Assembly (NCBI GenBank): GCA_005880795.1
Contig: VBGP01000007.1
Coordinates: 1-64,000 of the forward strand
Source of the DNA: Chloroflexota bacterium
GTDB taxonomy: Bacteria > Chloroflexota > Dormibacteria > Dormibacterales > Dormibacteraceae
Reading direction: 5' to 3'
Length of the DNA: 64,000 nt
Shown in pieces: positions 58,197 through 64,000 of the stretch (position 1 is its first letter; every line of letters begins with the position of its first letter). Position numbers and translations under genes: made by a program. Under the pieces are notes generated by a model. That model saw only the letters and a list, made by a program, of their open reading frames with translations. It did no database searches and was not told the DNA's origin.

Positions 58197-58928
58197 TTGG
58201 ACGACGAGATTTTCGGAGCCTGGCGCGAGCGCGTTCGCTCGAGAGACAAGACCGCCACCGTCGTCAACCTGTACGAGCTCATTGCACGACCACGTGGTTT
58301 GAGACCGGAGCAGCTGCCGGTCCAGGAACGAATCCGGCTGTCGAATCGAGCGCTCCAGGCCATGGTCCCGGGATTCGAGGTCGCTGCGGAGAGCGATCGC
58401 GGCGTTGAGCCGATCGTGCTGGTGCCCTATGACCCGGCATGGCCTGCGCGCTTCACCCGCTGGAAGGACAGGCTCGCGGCCGCGATCACTCCGCCGCCGA
58501 GACGAATCGAGCACGTCGGTTCTACGGCGGTGCCTGGACTGACCGCAAAGCCGGTCATCGACATCCAGGTGAGCGTCGACGACATCCGGAACGAGTCGAC
58601 GTACGTACCAGCAATCGAATCCCTCGGCGTTCAGCTGCGCAGCCGCGACGACGATCACAGGTACTTCCGGCCGTTCGCCGGACGACCGCGCGATGTCCAC
58701 ATCCACGTCTGCGATGCTGGAAGCGAGTGGGAACGGAGACACCCGCTGTTTGTCGCGTACCTTCGAGCGGACGCTGCCGCGCGGGAGGGCTACATGGAGG
58801 CGAAACAGTCAGCGCTGGCCCGCTGGGCCGACGACCGAATCGCCTACACCGAGTCGAAAGACGAGGTGATCCGCAACCTCATGGTGCGCGCCGAATCGTG
58901 GGCACGCGTCGAAGGCTGGTCGCTCTAA
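58197..58928 (+). CDS. GrpB-family (UPF0157) protein
   Basis: The 243-residue protein has a unique N-terminal part (about 1-75) and a GrpB nucleotidyltransferase-like domain: VLVPYDPAWPARFTRWK, RIEHVGSTAVPGLTAKPVIDI (GS with the two acidic residues) and DVHIHVCDAGS. Family members may add a nucleotide to a small molecule or protein; the reaction is unproven. It starts with TTG three bases after the LURP-one-like stop. Confidence 0.88.
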   Translation: MDDEIFGAWRERVRSRDKTATVVNLYELIARPRGLRPEQLPVQERIRLSNRALQAMVPGFEVAAESDRGVEPIVLVPYDPAWPARFTRWKDRLAAAITPPPRRIEHVGSTAVPGLTAKPVIDIQVSVDDIRNESTYVPAIESLGVQLRSRDDDHRYFRPFAGRPRDVHIHVCDAGSEWERRHPLFVAYLRADAAAREGYMEAKQSALARWADDRIAYTESKDEVIRNLMVRAESWARVEGWSL

Positions 58929-58947
58929 GCCCGCCGATCAGGCGGGC
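58929..58947. terminator. Bidirectional hairpin between convergent genes
   Basis: Seven-base arms GCCCGCC and GGCGGGC enclose GATCA. It overlaps the last codons of the minus-strand gene and follows the GrpB stop, so it could end both transcripts. Confidence 0.6.
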
Positions 58948-60437
58948 CCCAGCTCCCTCCCGGGCATGCAGGTCCACTTGCCACCCACGGTGACGGTCTG
59001 CTTCTGATCATCGGTCCAGTGGAGGGTGCCGTTGACGTTCCCCTCGTGGAGGCCGCTGTCCGACGTGATCACGAGCAAGGCCGTACCGAGAAACGTGGGC
59101 TCGGTCGGTCCGAGAGGCGAAACCGGGGCGAGCGACGCCTTGACCGAATAGGTGCCTGGGCCGTGGTACTGCTGGGCCGTGGGATCGGTCGAGAACGACA
59201 GCCAGTACCACACCTGGTTGATCTGGAAGTAGGTCGCGAAAGAAAACAGCTCTCCCGATCCTCCGCTGCCCGCACCGCACGATTGGGGGCGGCCGGTCGA
59301 GATGTGCCCGCTCATCGCATCGCCGAAGTTGAGCGACTCTGCCGCGGCGGGAAAATCAAGTGGTGTCAGTGCCTGACCCTTCCCGCCTTTGGCGCTGGGA
59401 CTGCTGGCGGGCGTCGGTGGGGCCGCGAAGGACGCGGGGCCGGATGTGTACGTTGCGCCGCCGTTCTTAACCTGAAGGCGGTAGGTCGTTGCCCTCGCAA
59501 CGCGCCCCCAGCTCATATCGACCTGGGTGGCATTCTGGCCGCCCTTAGGCACAAAGCTGGCGCCGGCCACATTGATGGCGTTTCCGGCATCGTCGAGAAG
59601 CGTGAACGCGTTCTGATTGACATCGATTGACGAAGGACCATCGACCACTGCCCGCAGGTGAACGACGCTCGGAGTGAGCTCGAACTTCTCCACGGTGACC
59701 TTCCAGGAACCCACCGAAGTCAACGTGGGCGACAGCGTCAGTGGAATGGCCGCCTGGATTTTCAGACTGACCGAAAAGCTCCACACGCCGGAGTTGGTGG
59801 AGCCTACCGCCGGCGGGAATGGGGGGCCCTGCACGAAGCTGGAGACTGTCACGTTCAGGTGCGCCACCCCGTCGGCTCCTGCGTGGGGCGGCTGCATGTA
59901 AGAGACGACCAGGTCGCCGATGACTCCGTTCGCCTCACTGTAGCCCGAGTTGATCGGACCGCTGTCATCGGAAATCTGGACGATCGGCTGACCAGCCGGC
60001 AGCGACCGCAGGATCAGGACGATTCTGGCCGTGTCTGCGTAGGCGCCCACAAGGCGGACGGCCCTGCCGGAGCTTGTTTGCAGCAGGTCGGGAGTGCTCA
60101 CCGCGTCGGCCGCCTGACTCAGGTTGGCGACTGCCAGGTCCTCCACCGGCAGCCGGCCGATCGACTGCGGCGTTCCGTTTGGCGCCACGGTTGGAGCGCC
60201 CGAGGGCCTCACGGGATGAGCGGCCGGCAGGAAGCCCGTCGACGACTGCAGGCGTATGAAGACAAGACTCCCGACGATGATGACGGCGAGCACTGCCGCG
60301 ACAAGCCCCACGAGACGCGGATGCGCCTCGGCTTCCGGCTCGCGCAAGCGGGCCTCGACCTTGCTCTTCAGAGCCGCCGGGTAGTGGGCCTCGCCCACCG
60401 CGTCGCGCAACCTTTCACGGATCTCGGTCTCATTCAT
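58938..60437 (-). CDS. Single-pass membrane protein coupled to an ECF sigma factor
   Basis: The 499-residue protein has a cytoplasmic helical N-terminus of about 40 residues (NETEIRERLRDAVGEAHYPA), one membrane helix (about 42-62) and a large extracellular part with two or three beta domains and an Ala/Pro/Ser linker near 340. Its start overlaps the sigma factor stop by 8 bp. The layout suggests an anti-sigma role, but the N-terminus has no zinc-binding HxxxCxxC motif. It could also be a sigma-controlled sensor or adhesin. Confidence 0.65.
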   Translation of the reverse strand: MNETEIRERLRDAVGEAHYPAALKSKVEARLREPEAEAHPRLVGLVAAVLAVIIVGSLVFIRLQSSTGFLPAAHPVRPSGAPTVAPNGTPQSIGRLPVEDLAVANLSQAADAVSTPDLLQTSSGRAVRLVGAYADTARIVLILRSLPAGQPIVQISDDSGPINSGYSEANGVIGDLVVSYMQPPHAGADGVAHLNVTVSSFVQGPPFPPAVGSTNSGVWSFSVSLKIQAAIPLTLSPTLTSVGSWKVTVEKFELTPSVVHLRAVVDGPSSIDVNQNAFTLLDDAGNAINVAGASFVPKGGQNATQVDMSWGRVARATTYRLQVKNGGATYTSGPASFAAPPTPASSPSAKGGKGQALTPLDFPAAAESLNFGDAMSGHISTGRPQSCGAGSGGSGELFSFATYFQINQVWYWLSFSTDPTAQQYHGPGTYSVKASLAPVSPLGPTEPTFLGTALLVITSDSGLHEGNVNGTLHWTDDQKQTVTVGGKWTCMPGRELGPA

Positions 60438-60972
60438 CGGCCAGCACCTCGGGGCTCAAGCGCAGTCTCTCCAGCGCTCGGTACGTGCGCGATTTGGCGG
60501 CTTTCGTGCTGATCTTCATGACCTGGGCGACCTCGTCGAAGCTGAGATCGAGGTAGTAGCGCAGCATGACCACCAGGCGCTGGTCGTGCGGCAGGCGATC
60601 GAGCGCGCGACGCAAGTCGGCGTGGATCGCGTGGACTTCCGGCCGCACGGGGTCTCCGGCGTCGATGGCATCCGAGGTCTTGATCACCCAAAACCAGCGG
60701 CTGCGGCGCTGGCGGCGGCACTCGTTCGCGACGATGGCGAGCAGCCAGGGCTTCATCTCAGCATCCCGCCGGAACCTTCCGAAATGACGCCATGCCTTGA
60801 ACATCGCCTCCTGGACCGCGTCCTCCGCCTCGGTGTCGGAGCGCAGCATCGCCGCCGCCAGCCTGTACGCTGCCGGAAGGAGGGGCTCGACCAGGGCGAC
60901 GAAAGCAGCCGCATCGCCACCGGTCGCCTCTTGTGTCGAGGCGGCTATCACTCCACCCGTACTATCCCGCAC
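60430..60972 (-). CDS. ECF-type RNA polymerase sigma factor
   Basis: The 180-residue protein has sigma region 2 (DTEAEDAVQEAMFKAWRHFG, then FRRDAEMKPWLLAIVANECR) and region 4 (LPHDQRLVVMLRYYLDLSFD, then EVAQVMKISTKAAKSRTYRA). It should direct polymerase to a stress or envelope regulon. AGGAGG almost touches the GTG at 60972, and a GTG at 60951 is an alternative start. It is divergent from the LysE gene, whose upstream TACTAT may be a promoter element. Confidence 0.93.
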   Translation of the reverse strand: MRDSTGGVIAASTQEATGGDAAAFVALVEPLLPAAYRLAAAMLRSDTEAEDAVQEAMFKAWRHFGRFRRDAEMKPWLLAIVANECRRQRRSRWFWVIKTSDAIDAGDPVRPEVHAIHADLRRALDRLPHDQRLVVMLRYYLDLSFDEVAQVMKISTKAAKSRTYRALERLRLSPEVLADE

Positions 60973-60995
60973 GCCTCCTGAAAGTCCCGGGCATC

Positions 60996-61631
60996 ATGAT
61001 GATCCCGATGCCAGGCCTTACGACGATTCTCCTTTTCGCGCTCGCGACGTTCATCCTGACGGTCTCCCCAGGACCCGGCGTCCTCTACGTCACGGCACGA
61101 AGCCTCGCCCAGGGGCGCCGCGCAGGGTTCGCCTCGATGTTTGGAATCGAGGCGGGCGAGGTCGTGTGGATCGCGGCCGCCGCGACGGGCGTCGCCGCCG
61201 TGCTGGCCGCCTCGGTGTCGGCGCTGACGTTCTTGCGCTTTGCGGGCGCCGCCTACCTGATCTTTCTCGGCATCCAGCGGTGGCGCGACGCCGGTGCGTC
61301 CGACACACCGGAAGCGGCGGGCCTTGGCCGCATCTTCGCTCAGGGCTTCGTGACGCAGATTCTGAACCCGAAGGTCGCCGTTTTCTTCGTCGCCTTCCTG
61401 CCGCAGTTTCTCAACCCTGCCCAAGCCATCGGGCCGCAGGTCGCGGTGCTCGGCGCCGTGTATATCGGAATCGCCATCGCGGTCGACGCGTCATACGTGA
61501 TGAGCGCCGCGGCCCTCTCCAGGCGATTCATCGAAAGCGGGGCCGCTCGGAGGCGGACCGGCCGCATCGCCGGCGCGAGCTACGTCGCGCTGGGCCTTGC
61601 GGCGGCTGCGACCGGGGTCAAGACGCCCTAG
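60996..61631 (+). CDS. LysE-family translocator
   Basis: The 211-residue protein (MMIPMPGLTTILLFALATF) has six hydrophobic helices and the family motifs VSPGPGVLYVTARSLAQGRR near the start and QGFVTQILNPKVAVFFVAFL in the middle. RhtB/LysE proteins export amino acids or homoserine lactone-like compounds across the inner membrane. Substrate is unknown. ATGs at 60996, 60999 and 61008 are all possible; an extension to 60933 would overlap the sigma gene and looks unlikely. Confidence 0.9.
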   Translation: MMIPMPGLTTILLFALATFILTVSPGPGVLYVTARSLAQGRRAGFASMFGIEAGEVVWIAAAATGVAAVLAASVSALTFLRFAGAAYLIFLGIQRWRDAGASDTPEAAGLGRIFAQGFVTQILNPKVAVFFVAFLPQFLNPAQAIGPQVAVLGAVYIGIAIAVDASYVMSAAALSRRFIESGAARRRTGRIAGASYVALGLAAAATGVKTP

Positions 61632-61674
61632 CGGGGACGCCTTCGGGGGCCGTTACGGCACACTTTGCGTTGCC

Positions 61675-62637
61675 TTGCGAACCCTGATCACCACGGCCGG
61701 CAGGCAGGAGTCGACCGCAACCGACGCGATCGTCCGATGCTTCAACGAGGCGCACGAGCTCGGGTTCTGGCTCGACATCGAGGCGCCGGACGAGGCCGAC
61801 TTCCATCTTCTGGAGCAGACCTTCAAGTTCCACGCCCTGACCATCGAGGACATCAGGCACCAGGACCAGCGGCCCAAGGTCGATGAGTACAGCGAGTACA
61901 ACTTCACGGTGCTCTTCGTGGCGCAGTGGCAAGAGGAAGAGATCGTTCTCCGGGAGCACCACCTGTATGTAGGCTCCCACTACCTGATCACCGTGCACAA
62001 CGAGCCGTCGTCGCAGCTGACGGACCTTCAAGATCGAATCCATAAGAGTCCCGAGCTGACCCACGGTAAGCCGGCCTTCATCACGTACCTGGCCATCGAC
62101 GCCCTGGTCGACGCGAACTTTCCCGTCCTCGACAAGCTCGACGACCTCGTCGACCAGCTCGAGGACGACATTCTCCAGAAAGCATCGCCGAAGGCCCTCG
62201 GACGCATCTACAACCTGAAGCACACGGTCACCGAGCTCCGGATATTCCTGGGCGCCCAGCGGGACGTGTTTCAGCGCCTGATCACGCACGGCATCCACCT
62301 GCAGCAGGAGGACCTGACCCTTTACTACCGCGACGTCTACGACCACATCGTGCGGCAATACGAGACCGTCGACTCGCTGCGCGACCTGCTCTCGAGTGCG
62401 ATGGACGTCTACCTGTCGACGGTATCGAACCGCGTCAACGAGACGACGAAGGCGCTGACCGTGATCGCCAGCCTGTTTCTTCCGTTGAGCTTCCTCACCG
62501 GTTTCTATGGAATGAACTTCGTGTATCTGACCCAGGTGCTCGAGACCCCCTACTGGGCGTTCGCGGTCGGCGTGGCCACAATGCTGATCGCGACCGCGAT
62601 CCAGCTCTGGCTGTTCCGGCGCCGCGGCTGGATCTAG
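61675..62637 (+). CDS. CorA-family divalent cation transporter
   Basis: From the TTG at 61675 the protein has 320 residues. The long cytoplasmic domain (about 1-255, with VDEYSEYNFTVLF and a helical stalk) leads to two membrane helices with the selectivity motif YGMNF at the end of the first one. It should form pentameric Mg2+ (or Co2+/Ni2+) channels. It lies 43 bases after the LysE gene and four bases before the methyltransferase gene. Confidence 0.92.
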   Translation: MRTLITTAGRQESTATDAIVRCFNEAHELGFWLDIEAPDEADFHLLEQTFKFHALTIEDIRHQDQRPKVDEYSEYNFTVLFVAQWQEEEIVLREHHLYVGSHYLITVHNEPSSQLTDLQDRIHKSPELTHGKPAFITYLAIDALVDANFPVLDKLDDLVDQLEDDILQKASPKALGRIYNLKHTVTELRIFLGAQRDVFQRLITHGIHLQQEDLTLYYRDVYDHIVRQYETVDSLRDLLSSAMDVYLSTVSNRVNETTKALTVIASLFLPLSFLTGFYGMNFVYLTQVLETPYWAFAVGVATMLIATAIQLWLFRRRGWI

Positions 62638-62640
62638 GAA

Positions 62641-63288
62641 GTGAGCGACTGCTGCTCGCCCAAGGGCTACAAATGGGTGTTCAGCGAGAAGAGCGCCCGC
62701 GCGGAGGCGAAGCGGTACCGGCGAAAAGGCCTCGATTCCACCTCGCGCCGGATCGTCGACTTTCTGAGGACGCAGGGCGTCGGAGGCAAGACGCTGCTAG
62801 AAATTGGTGGCGGGATCGGCGCGATCCAGATCGAGCTTTTGAAAGCGGGCGCGTCACGCGCGGTCAGCGTCGAGCTCACGCCGACCTATGAAGACGTGGC
62901 GATAGAACTGCTGCGTGAAGCCGGACTGGAGGACCGCGTCGAGCGCAAGGTGACGGACTTCGCCCAGGCCGCGGGCCAGGTGGGCAGCGCCGACATCGTG
63001 ATCCTGAACCGGGTCATCTGCTGCTATCCCGACATGCCGCGTCTTGCGGGCGCGGCCGCCGACCATGCGCGCCAGCTGCTGGTCATGAGCTTTCCGCGGC
63101 AGACGTGGTGGCTCAGCATCGGGCTCGGGATGGGCAACTTTGTGCTGAGGGTGCTGCGGCGGGAGTTCCACATCTTCCTGCATCCACCAAAGAAGATCGT
63201 CGCCACATCACGGCAGCACGGTCTCGAGCCGGTGCTCGACAAAGAAGGCGTGATTTGGGTGGTGGCCGCCCTCCGTCGCGTCGCTTAG
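62641..63288 (+). CDS. SAM-dependent methyltransferase
   Basis: The 215-residue protein begins SDCCSPKGYKWVFSEKSARA and has motif I LLEIGGGIGAIQIELLKAG, acidic VSVELTPTYED and ADIVILNRVICCYPDM. The Cys-rich N-terminus and the CCYPD motif mark a defined group of small methyltransferases. The substrate is unknown. The GTG is three bases after the corA stop and the stop overlaps the thrC-like stop. Confidence 0.88.
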   Translation: MSDCCSPKGYKWVFSEKSARAEAKRYRRKGLDSTSRRIVDFLRTQGVGGKTLLEIGGGIGAIQIELLKAGASRAVSVELTPTYEDVAIELLREAGLEDRVERKVTDFAQAAGQVGSADIVILNRVICCYPDMPRLAGAAADHARQLLVMSFPRQTWWLSIGLGMGNFVLRVLRREFHIFLHPPKKIVATSRQHGLEPVLDKEGVIWVVAALRRVA

Positions 63289-64000
63289 GCGCGTCTCAGG
63301 CCTGGAAGGACGCTCTCCCTCCAGAAGCTTTCGTCGTTCGGTATCGACCGACGTGCGACGGTCGGCGGCGGCTCCGACTTGAAGCCGGCGCCGGTGTCGA
63401 ACAGCACCACGGAGTCCTCTCGGCCAACTCGGTCTGATTCCACAAGGACAACAAGACCGGCCGCGGCTGCGGCCGTCTCGAGGCTGACGTAGCCAAGGCC
63501 AAGCGAACCCATCCGCCGCTGCATGTCGAGCATGTCTGACTCCGGCACGGCAACGGCCGCGCCACCCGACTCGCGAATGGCGTCCAGGATCAGGAAGTCC
63601 CCGACCGCGCCCGGGACGCGGAGGCCCGCGGCCGCCGTGGAGGCGTTGTCCCAGCTTCTCGCAAAGCGCGAGCCTTCCTGAAAGGCCCGGACGATCGGCG
63701 CGCAGCCCTCGGCCTGGACGCAGAACATCCGCGGGCGCTCACGCCCGATGAGACCCATCGATTCGAGCTCGGCGAAGGCCTTCCACATGCCCACCACGCC
63801 GGTGCCGCCGCCGGTCGGGTACACGATCGCGTCCGGCAGGTGCCAGTCGAATTGCTCGGCGATCTCCAGGCCCATCGTCTTCTTGCCTTCAACCCGGTAC
63901 GGCTCCTTCAGCGTGCTGAGGTCGAACGCCGCGGTCTCCTCGGCGATGAGCCGGGCCAGCCTGCCGCAGTCGGAGATCAGGCCCTCGAGGAGCAGCAGTT
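63285..64000 (-). CDS. thrC: Threonine synthase, C-terminal part
   Basis: The frame is open to the window edge and gives 238 residues. DISTLKEPYR-like DLSTLKEPYRVEGKKTMGLE is followed by the pyridoxal-phosphate phosphate-binding loop in YPTGGGTGVVGMWKAF and a serine/threonine-dehydratase-type C-terminal domain. The pattern fits the archaeal-like threonine synthase group, which converts O-phosphohomoserine to threonine. The PLP lysine lies in the missing N-terminal part, so the call depends on fold similarity. Confidence 0.82.
   Translation of the reverse strand, partial: LLLLEGLISDCGRLARLIAEETAAFDLSTLKEPYRVEGKKTMGLEIAEQFDWHLPDAIVYPTGGGTGVVGMWKAFAELESMGLIGRERPRMFCVQAEGCAPIVRAFQEGSRFARSWDNASTAAAGLRVPGAVGDFLILDAIRESGGAAVAVPESDMLDMQRRMGSLGLGYVSLETAAAAAGLVVLVESDRVGREDSVVLFDTGAGFKSEPPPTVARRSIPNDESFWRESVLPGLRRA

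Noticed and set aside
1..64000. Prophage, transposon or genomic-island borders.
   Set aside because: I found no integrase, transposase, phage structural gene, tRNA or attachment-like direct repeats; codon and base usage look even across the window.

Overview
The window is a GC-rich, densely coded chromosomal segment. Many neighbouring genes overlap by 4 bp (ATGA, GTGA or TTGA junctions), GTG and TTG starts are frequent, and there is no sign of prophage, insertion sequence, tRNA, rRNA or CRISPR. The gene mix (LLM-type oxidoreductase fragment, actinobacterial/cyanobacterial-type transaldolase, baeRF/VLRF1-like protein, TreT-like trehalose synthase, DUF72, Hanks kinases, HD-GYP, many one-off soil-type enzymes) fits a free-living soil bacterium of the Chloroflexota / Candidatus Dormibacterota type. 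That placement is an inference from gene content only. Several genes lack a Shine-Dalgarno and instead carry a TANNNT -10 box about 6-10 nt before the start codon, which suggests widespread leaderless transcription.

Layout. 1-2.9 kb: partial oxidoreductase, transaldolase, thioesterase, baeRF-like protein and a PRC-barrel-like small protein. 3.0-15.4 kb: one eight-gene operon with an exported membrane protein, an ABC-2 exporter (ATPase and permease), a membrane/coiled-coil protein, MoxR ATPase, DUF58 protein and two large membrane von Willebrand A proteins. 15.4-37.7 kb: a mosaic of single genes: phosphoesterase, a MurI-like protein lacking both catalytic cysteines, a class A beta-lactamase-like hydrolase, a rubrerythrin-VIT1 fusion beside a sulfite-oxidase-like molybdoenzyme, methyltransferases, HAD phosphatase, site-2 protease with CBS domains, NUDIX, TreT-like glycosyltransferase, DUF72, DUF2461, exported beta-propellers, an OmpR-type two-component pair and a MOSC protein. 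Four broken or truncated genes sit in this mosaic (SRPBCC, AI-2E transporter, DUF892 remnant, DUF899 remnant).

38.0-47.5 kb is a signalling island on the + strand: a PAS-GAF-GAF-LuxR regulator, a 53-residue membrane peptide, a Ser/Thr kinase-receiver-HD-GYP triple fusion, a hybrid histidine kinase with two receivers, two stand-alone receivers, a half-receiver and a PAS histidine kinase. I regard it as the best candidate for an undescribed system: it joins Hanks-type phosphorylation, a multi-receiver phosphorelay and probable cyclic-di-GMP hydrolysis.

47.5-56.8 kb is a nine-gene minus-strand operon for uptake and breakdown of cell-wall amino sugars: GntR regulator, solute-binding lipoprotein, two permeases, NagZ, MurQ, NagA, a BadF-type sugar kinase and a SIS-domain protein that probably replaces NagB. 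A GntR-type palindrome overlaps the -35 element of its promoter. 57-64 kb holds small stress-type membrane proteins, a LURP-one-like protein, GrpB, an ECF sigma factor with a coupled membrane protein, LysE, CorA, a methyltransferase and a partial threonine synthase.
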